Notes: a model not told the origin generated them from the letters alone. A stretch of 64,000 nt of DNA from Cephalopachus bancanus (GCA_027257055.1 JAPVLO010000073.1:1860001-1924000); one strand, 5' to 3'; positions 11,791 through 23,900 are shown, counted from the first letter of the stretch. Made by a program: numbers and translations.

Positions 11791-12800
11791 TCACCAACAT
11801 AATAATTCATTAAAGTAAAAATCAGTATGGACATCTGATAATGCTGGCTAACTGCAGTATGTCAAGAAAGGGAGCTAAGTTACTCCAACTCTATGAGACC
11901 CAAGAGATTCTTCCTCAATTGTTCAAAAACAAAACACAAAGTCTACTTTTGCAACATGCTAATCCACATGCTGGCGTGCTATTCCACATGTCTTTGCAAT
12001 CTGCTCTTATTAAAGCAGAAGCTGGGAGGAACTGTTTTTTAAATGTGGAAATAAAATATCTTCATTTCACCCATAAATGATCTTTCTTTCTAGGTAGGCA
12101 TATTTTAAGTATGCATCATTTGCATGTTTTTAAAATATCAGTTTTATATCCAGTCATAGCATCTACTCAATAAAGGGTTAAAAGCCCACCATGAGAACTT
12201 CACTTCCTCATTTGTTACTTCTGCTTCCCCTCTCTTTGCCTTTCACCCTAGTCTCCTTGGGCTGATAAGGTCTCAGGCTTTTATGAAACAATCCCCTTCA
12301 CAAATCCTGTGGCATTTATTCTTGAAAAAAAGACAAGGAAGTATATTTTTAGGCCCATTCCTATGGCAAGAAACCCTCATAAATCATTCTTCTATTCTTG
12401 ATGTTGCCCTGGCAACTTTACAGGTATACTATTTCTGCTGGACTGGGCATCTGCCTCTGCTGAGAGGTGGAGTGGAGCAGATTCTTTCTTTTCTCAGCTG
12501 TGATCTGGTAAACTATACTGGAGTAAACCATGCACAGTTTTCAGTCTTCATGGCTCCTTCTCCCTTGCTGGAGAGAGGCCATCTGTCAACCTTCCCTGTC
12601 ATCATGAAGGACTGTCCAAAACCCAGTCACATGCAAAACTTAATAACCCTCCAGGACAAGAGGAGAAAGAGCTCAGATTCCTGTTCCCTTTTATTTACAA
12701 GAACATTAATTATGAGGAACTCCAGCTTAGTCAAGAACAAGAAAAAGGCTTGTATAAGTCTTATTACAGTTTTAGTCATTTAAAATATGTTTTAATTTAG
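11791..12800. other. Intron; contains an unsupported 166-codon open frame
   Basis: No repeat recognised. The open frame at 12283-12783 (plus) is the longest non-element frame in the window, but it shows no domain, no homology I know, no coding-like composition, and no flanking splice or promoter signals. I regard it as a chance frame in intron. Confidence 0.5.
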
Positions 12801-13315
12801 CTCCTGGGAATATACCCAGAAGAACATAAATCATTGTTAAAAAAAAAACAAAACACCTAAACGTGCATGTTTATAGCTGCACTATTCACAATACCAAAAA
12901 CATGGAATCAACCCTACTGCCCATCAAAAGTGGACTGGATAAAAAAAATATGGTACATATACATGATGGAATATTACATAGACATAAACAAGGACAAAAT
13001 AATGAACTTCGCAGCAACTTGGATGGACTTACAGGCTATAATACTGCGTGATCTATCACAGAAACAAAGACCCAAATATCACATGTTCTCATAAGTGGAA
13101 CTTGAACAACTATTGTAATACTATAAGAAAGGGATTGGCAGTAGTGGAGAAACTGCCAGGGGAGGGTGGGGGCAGGATTGGCAGGAGTGGGAAACTGCCA
13201 GGAGAGATGGGAGCACATCTTATCAACAAGGATACCTGTACAATGAACATTTGTATAATTAACCCTGAATTGTACCCCACATATTTTAAATAAAAAAACT
13301 TAATAATAAAAAAAA
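12801..13315 (+). mobile_element. L1 3' end (young subfamily), 5'-truncated
   Basis: Starts in the last part of ORF2 (GNIPRRT-like frame remnants, then MFIAALFTIPKTWNQPYCP at 12867 and a stop after HMFS). The 3'UTR carries two hairpins with GGCAGTAGTGG/AAACTGCC arms at about 13136-13200 and ends AATTGTACCCCAC plus an A-rich tail. It shares this 3'UTR with the L1s at 8817 and 14250. Confidence 0.9.
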
Positions 13316-13755
13316 AAGAATGTGGGGATACTGGAAATCCCATACATTGCTAGTGAAAATGTAAAAAAAAAACAAAGAAAGAAAATGTGGTACATACACA
13401 TGATGGAATATTATGCAGCAATAAAGAAGAACTAAATCATGGACTTCGCGGCAAAATGGATGGAGTTGGAGATCATCATATTTAGTGATTTATCATAAAA
13501 CAAAGAACCGAATACCACATGTTCTCACTCATAAGTAGGCACTGAACATTAGTCACATTAGCACAGGGGAGGAAGCAGCAGTCACTGGGCACAGCCAGAG
13601 GAGGAAGGGGGAGGGCACATAATAACACAAAGGATATCTGGTCCTAAACCAGGGAAAGTGAGGCCAGTTGGAGACCCAAACTTCACCTGCATGCAGCCTA
13701 CTTGTGTAGTTAATCTTTACTTATACCTCACATCTCTATAATAAAAATTTTTTAA
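13316..13755 (+). mobile_element. L1 3' end, a different subfamily, abutting the previous one
   Basis: Begins GGGGATACTGGAAATCCC, continues with a duplicate of the terminal ORF2 region (GTGGTACATACACATGATGG at about 13386) and has a different 3'UTR (AGGAAGCAGCAGTCACTGGG, then CTTCACCTGCATGCAGCC), ending ATACCTCACATCTCTATAATAAAAA. The composite 12801-13750 is bracketed by imperfect TTAAAATAT(G)TTTTAATTTA repeats (about 12780-12799 and 13752-13770). Confidence 0.85.
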
Positions 13756-13769
13756 AATATTTTAATTTA

Positions 13770-14237
13770 AAGACTATTTTATAATTTTTTCTGCTTCTCA
13801 TAAACTGTTTAACATCCGGAATAAAAAATAAATGTCTGTCTATATGGGGAGAAAATCATCCCCATAGTTAAGATACAGAGAAACAGAAACTTTGCCAAGA
13901 CAAGATGCTCCAGGCTCTGGGGACCTCTAGGCCACAAGCATTCACTTGTGTCTCAATCCTCCAGCACCCAGCAGAGTCTGGTTTGCAGAGGTACTTGATG
14001 TTTAATAAATGCTGAATGACTGCATCGGGGCAAAGTTCTAGGTGAGAAAGTTTAAACAACCATTCCTCAGAACTTCTAATAGTAAACTTCATAAGAAAAT
14101 ATAAATCTGGCAAAATTAAAAGTCTTTGACGGCTGGGACCATGTGTATCTCTATCCCTAGATTACCTGTACAGTTTGAGATGCATGTGGGGAGATTCAGT
14201 AACTACTATTTATTGATAAATCAAGAGGGTCCCAAAT
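13770..14237 (+). other. Intron with L2/MIR-like 3' fragments
   Basis: Two short stretches, TTTAATAAATGCTGAATGACTG near 14000 and GGCTGGGACCATGTGTATC near 14131, resemble the 3' end of L2 or a related LINE on the plus strand. Too decayed for a firm call. Confidence 0.35.
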
Positions 14238-14249
14238 ATATTATCCTCA

Positions 14250-15544
14250 GACTTCTGGAAAGATGGTGACGGAACAGGTCAGACTGTGAGAGTCTCCACA
14301 AAAGCGAGTGTCCATAAAAACTCTCTGCGTGAGTGGGTTTGTGACAGCGGGTGAGTGAAAGATGGTCTGAGGGGAGACTCAGGTTCATGCACCCAGGGAT
14401 CTCGTCTGGAGGTGACTGCAACACCCCACCACCCTGAGATTGGAGCACCCGGCATGCAGGATCATTTGCTGTTCTTGGGGTTCTCCTGAGAAGAGGCAGC
14501 AGAAAGCAGCCAATCTTTATCACCTGGCACCTGGCCCACACCATAAACTGTGTCAGCAGGGCACTAGGAGCCCAGATCCATGGAGAGAGAAGATCAGGAA
14601 GAGCTAGAGAGAAGCTCCACCCGTGAGGAAATGCCTACTGCAGCCATTTTCTCTGTCCTGGGACCAGGCGGAGACCTAAATTGCCCACCCAGCTCCACCA
14701 AGCCTCCAACTGGAACCTAGAGGTAATCTCATCAAACTCAGAGAGATGCCGCTCCCCCATGCTGGATCAGACAGACACATCAGATCTTAGTGGGAGACTT
14801 GACAGGCAGCAAACTGGGTGAGTCCAGATCTGATCCACCCTCCTCCCATAGTAGTCCCTGGGGCATCTGACCCACTCTGAGTGCAACCCTATCAGCCTGC
14901 GCTGAGAGCAGAGGGGAGGGGCTAGAGATCAGAGCTGAAAGGAAGTTGGACTTACAGGAACAACCTCAGAGCAGGTTTTGTTTTGTTGTCTGTTTGCTTT
15001 GCTAATTTTTGTTTGTTTCTTTGTCTTTTGTTTTAGTTTCTTCCCCTCTCTTTCTGTTTTCGATAACCTTTTCATACTTGCTTTCCATTATTTTATTGCT
15101 TTTTAAAAAACTTCCTGTTTACGTATGGGTATTTTTGAGGGAGAATACATCAATAGGGGAGGTTTTGTTGGTTTGTGTGTTTATATGATTATCTGTATTT
15201 TTAAAAAATATTTTCTGTCTTTGTGTCTCTTTTCATTTGTTAGTTGGTACACCTGTCAGTTTTCCCTTTTCTTCTTCTCTCTCTCCACTTTCCTCTCATC
15301 CCCCTTCTTCATTCCTTTCCTTTTTCGTACTTCATTTTGCTTTTAGGGGGAAAACCCATACTCCCAATGCATGGACAGATCGGAAGGCAGTGAAAAGATG
15401 GTTCCAGGGGGCCTACACACTGGTCAGCAGATACGGGGATCTGCAGATAGTTTCTGAATCACAGCTCCCCCCCATTATATCTCAAAACTGCAAAAAGTAC
15501 AGCCCCATACCCACAGTCAGTCTCCAGAATTGAACAAAGCCAGA
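14250..15544 (+). promoter_or_regulatory. L1 5'UTR with a T-rich, pyrimidine-heavy segment
   Basis: Starts with an AAGATGG motif (14260-14266), the core of the YY1 site that positions transcription in primate L1. The GC-rich first 700 bp is followed at about 14973-15350 by a long T-rich and CT-rich segment with repeated TTTGTTT and CTTTCC phrases, ending before ORF1. A segment near 15350-15530 (GGGGAAAACCCATAC ... CAGAATTGAACAAAGCC) leads into ORF1. Promoter function is inferred from family knowledge; the copy is old and may be silent. Confidence 0.75.
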
Positions 15545-16716
15545 GGAACCACATAAGGAAGAATAGGAGATTGAGCAAACAGAAATAAAAGCTACCTCCC
15601 ATCTTTGAGCAACAGAATAAAATAAGAGGTTAAAAAATAGGCAGGGAGGAGGGGTAAAAATCTACACAAATGAAGAAAAACCAAAGGAAGAATACGGGAC
15701 TCACACAGACTCCTGGGAGGTCAGCCACTGATAGTACAGATTTGGAATGCAAACAAAGAAAAGACCCCAGAATGACTGGTCTCAAACCACAAACCCAGAT
15801 ATCAAGACATTAATAGAGAGAATAAATAATAAGTAAATTGAGGAGAAACAAGAGGAAAGAATGAAGGAGTTGATAACTGAGATAACAGCAATGAAGAGCA
15901 CAGTGAATGAAATAAATAACAAACTGATAAGCATGAAAACCAAAATTACCCAAGCAGAAGAATCTCAGAACTTGAGGATCAAAATATGGAACTAACCCAA
16001 ACAGATAAAAAACACAGAAAAGAAGCTTAAAAAAACAGAACAAAACCTCCAAGAGATGAGCAATTATAAGCAGAAGAAAGAATCTCAGAACTTGAGGATC
16101 AAAATATGGAACTAACCCAAACAGATAAAAAACATAGAAAAGAAGCTTAAAAAGACAGAACAAAACCTCCAAGAGATGAGCAATTATTTCAAGAGGCTGA
16201 ACCTAAGATTAATTGGAATCCCTGAGGCAGATAGAGAGACAGAGACCACTTGGGAACAAACATTCCATGAAATTATCCAAGAAAATGTCCCTCATCTCAT
16301 CAGTGATGCAATCAAGGAACCCCTGCAAGACAACAAATGAGAAGACCAATTCCTAGACACATAGTAATTTGCCTACCCAAAGTAGGTATAAAAGAAAAAA
16401 TTCTAAAGGCACCAAGAGGAAAAGGTCAGAGTACTACTGGGGAAGACCAGTTAGAATAGCAGCAGACTTATCTACAGAAACACTTCAGACTAGGAGAGTT
16501 TGGAGCCCAATTTTCAAAGTCCTCAAAGATAAACAATTTCAAACAAGAATTACCTACCCCGCTAAGTTAAGCATCATCAGTGATGGAGAATTAAAATCCT
16601 TCCCAGACAATCAATCCCTAAGAGCTTATGCTATCTCCAGACCAGCTCTACAAGAAACACTAAAGAAAGTAGTAAACACAGAAGAAAGGGAAAAAAGAAG
16701 AACAATGCCCTTCTAA
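15545..16716 (+). pseudogene. L1 ORF1 pseudogene
   Basis: Encodes decayed ORF1p: a coiled-coil region (about 15830-16190), the start of the RNA-binding part (NLRLIGIPEA near 16200-16225, then TFHEIIQENVP near 16260), and a C-terminal domain with VRIAADLSTETLQTRR and ISYPAKLS-type motif TYPAKLSIISDGELKSF in an open frame at 16369-16716. There are in-frame stops (for example after PLQDNK near 16338) and frameshifts. The coiled-coil segment carries a 120-bp tandem duplication (separate entry). ORF1p normally trimerises through this coiled coil and binds L1 RNA. Confidence 0.9.
15961..16187 (+). repeat. 120-bp tandem duplication inside L1 ORF1 coiled coil
   Basis: Positions 15961-16067 recur at 16081-16187 with exact period 120 and only two substitutions (16014/16134 and 16034/16154). 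The joining bases differ by a 4-nt indel in the AGCAGAAG lead-in. The unit would encode about 40 residues of heptad-like sequence (ISELED, ELTQTDKK, KLKKTEQNLQEMSNY). Both copies share the same frame-breaking change in the DKK..EKK stretch, so that lesion probably predates the duplication. Confidence 0.95.
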
Positions 16717-16818
16717 AGGATGCAGGAACAAACTGAAAACACACATGAATCAACCCAAAAATCAAAAGAGAGACAACAAATAAACAGCACCACCAACAAC
16801 AAACTCTATAAGAACCTC

Positions 16819-19800
16819 ATGACAGGGATAAACTCTCACATCTCAATAATAAGCCTGAATGTGAATGGACTAAATGCACCACTGAAAAGACACAGAATGG
16901 CAAAACAGATAAAACATCATGAGGCAACAATATATATATTGTTTCCAAGAGACTCATCTCACCAGAAAGGACACTCACAAACTCAAAATCAGAGGATGGG
17001 AAACAAAATTTCAGACGAATAGAACACAAGAGAAAGCAGGCATCACAATCTTAATATCAGACAAAATACCCTTTAAGAGATGAAAAATTTTAAAAGATAT
17101 GGAAGGTCACTTATAATGATAAAAGGTTCAATCCATCAACAAGAAATATCCACCCTAAATATATATGCACCCAACATAGGAGCACCGACTTTCATAAAGC
17201 AGCTTCTAAGTAAACTTAAAAGAGATATGAACTCGAATACTATCATAGCTGGGGACTTAAATACTCCACTCATAACCCTAGACAGATCATCAAGACAAAA
17301 AATCAACCAGGAGATCTGGAACCTCAACATGACACTTGACCAAATGGACTGAATTGATACCTACATAACACTCTACTCAACAACCACGGAATATACATTC
17401 TACTCATCACCACATGGAACGTACTCTAAGATCAACCACATCCTTTGCCATAAATCAAGCATAAACAAATTCCATAAGATTGAAATACTACCATGCACCT
17501 TCTCAGACCACAGTGGAATAAAAGTAAATATCAACACCAACAAAGCTCCCTCAGAACCCACAAAGACATGAACACTAAACAGCATGATGCTAAACAACTC
17601 CTGAGTCAACATGGAAATCAAAATAGAGATTAAAAGATACCTGGAAACAAATGAAAATGAAGAAACATCTTATCAATACCTCTGGGATGCCATGAAATCA
17701 GTCCTAAGAGCAGAATTCATATCTCTACGAACATACATGAAGAAAATGGAAAGATCACAAGTTAACAGCCTAACAAGTCACCTAAGGGAGCTGGAAAGGC
17801 AAGACCACCAAAACCCTAACTTCAGCAGAAGAATCCAGATCACCAAAATAAAAGTCCAAGATCAGGACATAGAAGACAAAAATATATATACACCAAAAAA
17901 TCAATAAAACAAAAAGCTGGTTCTTTGAAAGGATAAACAAGATTGATGGACCCCTAGCTAGACTGACCAAGAAAAAGAGAGAAAAAGCCCAAATAAACAC
18001 AATCAGAAATGCAAATGATCAAGACACAACTGGCCCCGAAGAAATTCAAAAGATTATCAGAGACTACTGTGTACACTTGTATGGAAACAAACTCAAAAAC
18101 CTAAAGGAAATGGAGAACTTTCTGACATCACACAACCTTCCCAGGTTGAAAAAAGAAGAAATTGAGACCCTAAATAGACCAATAACAACCCAGGAAATCG
18201 ACTACATCATAAGAAGACTACCTACAAATAAAAGCCCTGGACCAGATGGCTTTTCAGCAGAATTCTACAAAACATACAAGGAGGAACTGATACCAATACT
18301 ATTGAAAGTATTCCAGGCAACTGAGAAAGATGGAACTCTCCCCAGATCATTTCATGAAGCTAACATCACAATGATACCCAAACCAGGCAAAGATCCAACA
18401 AAGAAAGAGAACTACAGGCCAATATCCTTGATGAACATAGATGCTAAAATTCTCAACAAGATCCTAGCAAACTGGATCCAACAACATATCTCAAAAATCA
18501 TCCACCATGATCAAGTAGGCTTCATCCCCAGGATACAGGGCTGGTTTAACATTCATAAGACCATAAATGTAATTAAATACATCAACAGATGTAAAAACAA
18601 AAACCACATGATTGTATCATTAGATGCAGAAAAAACTTTGATAAAATCCAGCACCCTTCTTGATAAAAACTCTCAATCATCTAGGCATAGATAGAACATG
18701 CCTCAAAATAGTAAGAGCCATCTATGAGAAACCCACAGCCAGCATACTGCTAAATAGACAGAAACTGAAATAATTTCCCCTGGAAACCAGAACAGAACAA
18801 GGATACCCACTCTCACCCATCCTTGTCAACATAGTTTTGGAAGTCCTAGCTAAAGCAATCAGACAAGAGAAGAAAATCAGGGGTATTCAAATAGGAAAAG
18901 AGGAAGTCAAATTATCCCTCTTTGCAGACGACATGATTCTATACCTTAAAACCCATGAAAATCTGTCAAAACCTCCTTGCACTGATAAATGACTTTGGCA
19001 AAGTCTCAGGGTATAAAATAAATGTGCAAAAGACAATTGCATTTCTGTACACCAATAATAAACAGAAACCCAAATAAAAAGCATAATCCCATTCACAATA
19101 CCCACAAAAAAAATGAAATACCTTGACATTTTCCTAACCAGAGATGTGAAATACCTTTACAATGAAAACTACAAAACACTGCTCAAAGAAATCAAAGATG
19201 ACACAAACAAATGGAAAAATATACCATGTTCGTGGGTTGGAAAATCATCATTGTTAAGATGTCCATCCTACCCAAGGCAATCTACAGATTGAATCCAATA
19301 CCCATTAAATTACCAGCAGGATTCTTCTCAGACCTGGAAGCGACAACATAGGCATTCATATGGAAACATAAACGATCACGAATAGCCAAAACAATCTCAG
19401 CAAAAAAAAAAAAAAAAAACAAACAAAGCAGGAGGTATCACACTCCCAGACTTTAAACTTTACTATAAAACTACAATTATCAAAACATACTGGTATTTGT
19501 ACAAGAACAGGCATACAGACCAGTGGAACAGGATAGAGATTCCGGAAGCAAAACCTCAATTTCTCAACCAACACATCTTTGATAAAGCCTCCACCACCAA
19601 CCACTGGGGAGAGGAGAACCTATTCAGTAAATGGTGTTAGGAAAACTGGCTGAACACGTGCAGAAGATTAAAACAATACCCCTACCTATCACCATACACA
19701 AAATCAACTCTAAATGGATCAAAGACCTAAACATAAAACCTTAAACTATAAGATTCTTAGAAAATGCGGGAGACACCCTTATGGAAATTGGAACTGACAA

Positions 19801-20645
19801 CCAAGTTCTGATCAAAACCCCAAGTGCCCATACCATAAGAGATAATATAGACAAGTGGGACCTCATCAAACCGATGAGCTTCTGCAAAGCCAAAGAAAGC
19901 ATCAAGAGAGCAGGGAGACAACCCACAGACTGGGAAAAAATATTTGCCAACTCTACGTCTGACAAAGCCCTAACATCTAGGATCTACAAGGAACTCAAAC
20001 AACATGCTGAAAAGAAAAAAATAAACAACCCCATTACAAAGTAGGCAAAAGATGTGTATAGACACTTCTCAAAGAAGATATACGAGCAGCCAACAGATAC
20101 ATGAAAAAATGCTCAGCCTCACTAGTCATCAAAGAAATACAAATTAAAAGCACACTGAGATACCACCTAACTCCAGTCAAAATGGACATCATCAATAACT
20201 TAAAAAACAACAGATGCTGGAGAGGATGCTGTGAAAAGGGAACACTTCTACACTGTTGGTGGGCATGTAAACTAACACAAACTCTGTGGAAAACAGTTTG
20301 GCAATTCCTAAAAGATCTAAAAATCAACCTTCCATATGATCCTGTAATTCCCCATACTGGGAATATACTGGAGGAACTCACACCACTCTATGAAAAAGAT
20401 ACCTGCACATGCATGTTTATTGAAGCATTGTTCACAATAGTAAAAATATGAAACCAAACATGCTACCCATTGATAGAGGACTAGATTTTTAAAATGTGGT
20501 ACATATACATGATGGAATATTATGCAGCCATAAAGAAGGACAAAATCATAGCAACCTGGATGGACTTAGAATCTATAATCCTGAGTGACCTCTCACAGAA
20601 ACAAAGAACTAAGTATCGCATATTCTCACTTATACGTGGACCTTG
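16819..20645 (+). pseudogene. L1 ORF2 pseudogene (endonuclease / reverse transcriptase)
   Basis: Starts MTGINSHISIISLNVNGLN at about 16819, the canonical APE-type endonuclease start, with QETHL in a shifted frame near 16945 and AGDLNTPL near 17250. The reverse transcriptase follows: [20 protein letters not shown] near 18229, [24 protein letters not shown] near 18370, motif A SLDAEK near 18621 and motif C FADDM at 18921-18935. The C-terminal part ends HCWWACK..., then a KYRIFSL-type end near 20635. About 3.8 kb long, close to the usual 3.83 kb. Stops and frameshifts occur near 17040, 17350, 17568, 17905, 18670 and elsewhere. Key RT aspartates are visible, but the protein cannot be made. Confidence 0.92.
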
Positions 20646-20848
20646 AACAATTATTGTAATACTATAAGAAAAGAATTGGCAGTAGTGGGAAACTGCCAGG
20701 GGAGGGCGAGGGCAGGATTGGCAGTAGTGGGAATCTGCCACGGTATGAGGAGGGCACACCTCAACAACAAGGGTACCTGCACAAGGAACATTTGTATACC
20801 TAACCCTGAATTGTACCCCACATCTTTAAAATAAGAAAATAAAAAAAC
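20646..20848 (+). other. L1 3'UTR with two tandem hairpins
   Basis: Two copies of TTGGCAGTAGTGGGAA(A/T)CTGCC lie at about 20675-20698 and 20717-20739, separated by a G-rich spacer (GGGGAGGGCGAGGGCAGG). Each can fold as GGCAGT...ACTGCC (the second arm is altered to TCTGCC). The 3' end reads AATTGTACCCCACATC followed by an A-rich tail. Confidence 0.85.
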
Positions 20849-20860
20849 ATATTATCCTCA

Positions 20861-21540
20861 TACAGCAAGACCTCAGCTATGCAGAACCTGCAGAAAATAG
20901 TCATTTGGGATAGTTAAGAATTTATCCCGTTAAACCAGACACTTTTCTTTTAAAAGCAATTTTACAAAGGAATCTTTCCAAAATGCATTGCACACTTGAC
21001 TGCACCCTTAAAAAGAATGTCCTGAACATATTTCAAACTTTGGTAATTCTAAGTCATCAAAATGAACATAAACTATAGTACTATGCTAGCATGCTATAGT
21101 TTAAAAGCTGTTGAGGTTCTCTAGGTTATTTCCATCTAAAACTAAGCAATCCCAGAGGTGGTTTTTGAGTCTTTTTAACCCTGTTTTTGTCAGCTAACAT
21201 GCCACCAGGTATTAAATATCATTTTATTGTGTGCTTGTTTCAAACTGTTTTCTCTCCTTCTTAAAGTGCTACCAAAAATCTGTTGTGACATGAAAGGCAG
21301 GTAACCAGCTTGGTCATTCAATAGGTATTTATGTTTAATGTGTTTCCAGCACTGTGTAAAACACTAGGTTATGACACATACATGGTTCTTGTTGTCAAGG
21401 AGCTCTGGGTTTTGTGGGAGGAGCAGCCATAGACACAAATTAGCAATTATAATTCTGGTGCTCTGGAAATAGAGTGTTGGTTCTCCTTTGGGCTGGGGTA
21501 GGGGATAGAATGTGCATATTCCTTTAAGAATGCTGATAAG
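20861..21540. other. Intron; weak L2-like stretch
   Basis: No clear element. 21315-21480 (TCATTCAATAGGTATTTATG ... GTTCTTGTTGTCAAGGAGCTC ... GACACAAATTAGCAATTATAA) resembles antisense L2 3' end but is too diverged for a firm call. Confidence 0.4.
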
Positions 21541-21844
21541 GGCCAGGCGTGGTGGTTCACACCTATAATCCCAGCACTTTGGGAGGCTGAGGTGAGAGGA
21601 TTGCCTGAGCCCACCGGTTCAAGACCAGCCTGGGCAATTTGGCGAGACCTAATTGCTGCAATAAATCAAAAAATTAGCTGGGCATAGTGATGCGTACCTG
21701 TAGTTCCACCTACTTGGAAAGCTGAGGCAAAAGGATCAACTGAGCCCAGCAGGTTGAGGCTGCGGTGGCCGTGAGCGTGCCACTGCACACCAGCCTGGGC
21801 AATAGAGTGAGACTACAACTAAACAACAACAACAACAACAACAA
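21541..21844 (+). mobile_element. Alu SINE, older type (no T-arm palindrome)
   Basis: GGCCAGGCGTGGTGGTTCAC start, ordinary ACGCC-type A-box region, and B-box region CCGGTTCAAGACCAGCC. It shares ATTGCCTGAGCCC and CTGCAATAAATCAAAAAATTAG with the younger copies, so it is an intermediate or older member of the same lineage. It ends in an (AAC)n tail at about 21820-21844. Confidence 0.95.
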
Positions 21845-22545
21845 ACTGATATGCAGAGCCCTAAAGGATGTTTACTGAACCTATGTAAAATAACAGCTAT
21901 GACTGAGAGCCAGTACTGAGCTCTCCCTTGGTAATTCTTTGATGCTCATCTGTATGTGCTATACGCACTGATCTTTTTTTCTTACTTAGTGCTCAAAGGT
22001 TAAATAATTGTATTGCTGAGTTCTTGCAAGATGAACATCTAGTGAGCCATATACATGCCCATGTAGGGTGGCCATGGTGAGTGATGTAAAAGAACACCCT
22101 CAACGGTTCTTTTGTTCACACTAGAGTGCTCCAAAAGATTCTTCACAGCATCAGCCATGCAAAGTGTGCTAGGACTTTTCCATCACCTTGAGGGAAATCT
22201 GGTCACTAACTCCTCATTTACTCCTCTGTACTGGAAGCTATATCAACAAATATGACGGAAACCTTAATGGTTAGATTTGGGGAGATTACATGGTACAAAG
22301 TTGAATGCAGCAGTTCACTTATTTAATGTGCTGGAACATAACAGAAGGGTTCAAAATACAGCAATGAACTGTTTGAACAGTTAATTGTTAAATTTAAACT
22401 GCATTGAAATAACTAAGAACAGTAAGAAGAATATTAACAAGCATAATGAAATAACCATCTACATTTTAAAACATCTTTCAGATGTGTTCTACATTTATTA
22501 ATATTAGTTATTTCACGCAATTATCCAAAATGCTTATAAAATGTA
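21845..22545. other. Intron, nothing recognised
   Basis: AT-rich intron with no repeat or gene I can support. Confidence 0.4.
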
Positions 22546-22549
22546 TAAG

Positions 22550-22985
22550 ACACTGAACTAGACATTGTTGTTGGAAAATAAGATGATAATGAGACTGAGC
22601 CTCCTTTTAAGAAGGGAAAATAGGATGGCCACACAAATAACACAGGTCAGACTACAAAATCTAGCAGAGGAAAAGTACAGATAAATTTAGAGGAAGTAAA
22701 CATTACTTCCAGCTAGGAGGATCAGAGAAGGTTAATGAATGGGATGTCCTTCCTTCTGGGCATGGAAAGAAGGATAAGTTTTGAACATGAGATTGGAGAG
22801 GAGAAAAAAGAGGGTATGGACTCCAGGCAAATATTATAGCACACACAGAAGAACTGGGTTGGAGAACAGGGCAGATGAGGAGAAGCAGTGGGAGAGAATG
22901 CTGGCTCAAATGCCAGCCAAGAAGAGCAGAATTTATACCGTAGGAAGTGAGAAGACACTGACCATTTATGACCAGATGTGACTAA
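22550..22985 (-). mobile_element. L2 (LINE-2) relic
   Basis: Antisense L2 order: ACTGAACTAGACATTGTTG, then AATGAATGGGATGTCC, ACATGAGATTGGAGAGG, GCACACACAGAAGAACTGGG and AGTGAGAAGACACTGACC. Strongly diverged; the signal may continue to about 23290 (GGTAAGGAAACTGAGGCAGC). Confidence 0.45.
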
Positions 22986-22989
22986 GACA

Positions 22990-23886
22990 GATACATCTGG
23001 TAGTAATGATATAGAGTACAAAATATGCTGCTTTGGAAATTATTTCAGAAGGGAGCTCCTGTAATGCCACTAGAGAGGGGGAGTTGGGCATATCAGATTT
23101 GCAGAGATAAATTCAACAGAATGTGGTCCTTGACAATGTGACAAAAAAGGGCAAGAGTTTGGAGAATGCTGGTGACATGGGGTCAAAGTCAAACTGCAAG
23201 TGATTAAAGAGAATGAGTGGTAAGGAAACTGAGGCAGCGAGCTCAGGCTACTTGTACAGGAAGTCTGGCAGAAAAAAGAAGAGAGATTATCATTAAGTGT
23301 GACTTAGGTGAAACAAAAATATAAATGGCATTAAATGAGTTAATAAGTGAATTAGGAATAAAACTCAAGTCTTTATTCCACTGCCAACAAGTGCAATCAG
23401 CCCTTCTAAGAAGTGTAATATTGGTTCATTCTTATGCCAAACTTACAAAGATATATGATTAGTCAATAGAAATGACTTTCTCTGAGGTTATTCTTTTTAT
23501 ATATACCTCTAAGAAAATCTAAACACAATGAAGCACTTTAATTGACATGATTTTGTACCTGACAATTATACATATGTATTTCCTGTTTTATCAGTTGGGA
23601 TTATATGACAAAAGTAAATCTATTTTCTATTCTATTTATTCTGATTTTTACAGTTCCATTAATTTACTTGCTTGTTTTGAAACCCTCTCCTAAGCTGAAG
23701 AGTTTGCCTCAAGATAAGAAAATATTCTGAGTCAGAGAAGCAGGTCTAGGTAGTGGGGTAGTAAAATTCAAATGTAATTCTGTTAGATTTTTCTTTTCAT
23801 TACATTCTCTAACAGTCCAATGGCTAATTTACTTCCCTTTTGAGGAGAAAGCTGCCCCAGAGAAGCAGAACTGCTGCAAGTGCATT
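22990..23886. other. Intron, nothing firm
   Basis: Possible continuation of the preceding L2 relic up to about 23290, then AT-rich intron without a recognisable element. Confidence 0.35.
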
Positions 23887-23900
23887 AAGAAGGCTGTCTC

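Larger units (their letters stand above)
14250..20848 (+). mobile_element. Essentially full-length L1 retrotransposon (6.6 kb), inactive
   Basis: Contains 5'UTR, ORF1, ORF2, 3'UTR and an A-rich tail, and is flanked by a perfect 12-bp TSD ATATTATCCTCA at 14238-14249 and 20849-20860. The TSD abuts ACTTCTGGAAAGATGG, which resembles the YY1-site start of primate L1s, so the 5' end is probably the true start. Both ORFs are broken by stops and frameshifts. It inserted in the ST7 intron antisense to the gene. L1 RNAs encode an RNA-binding chaperone (ORF1p) and an endonuclease/reverse transcriptase (ORF2p); this copy can make neither intact. Confidence 0.95.

Noticed and set aside
12283..12783. 166-codon open frame outside any mobile element
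   Set aside because: No domain, no family resemblance, no splice or promoter context, and composition like the surrounding intron; most likely chance.
16369..16716. 115-codon open frame as an independent gene
   Set aside because: It is the ORF1 C-terminal domain of the L1 at 14250-20848.
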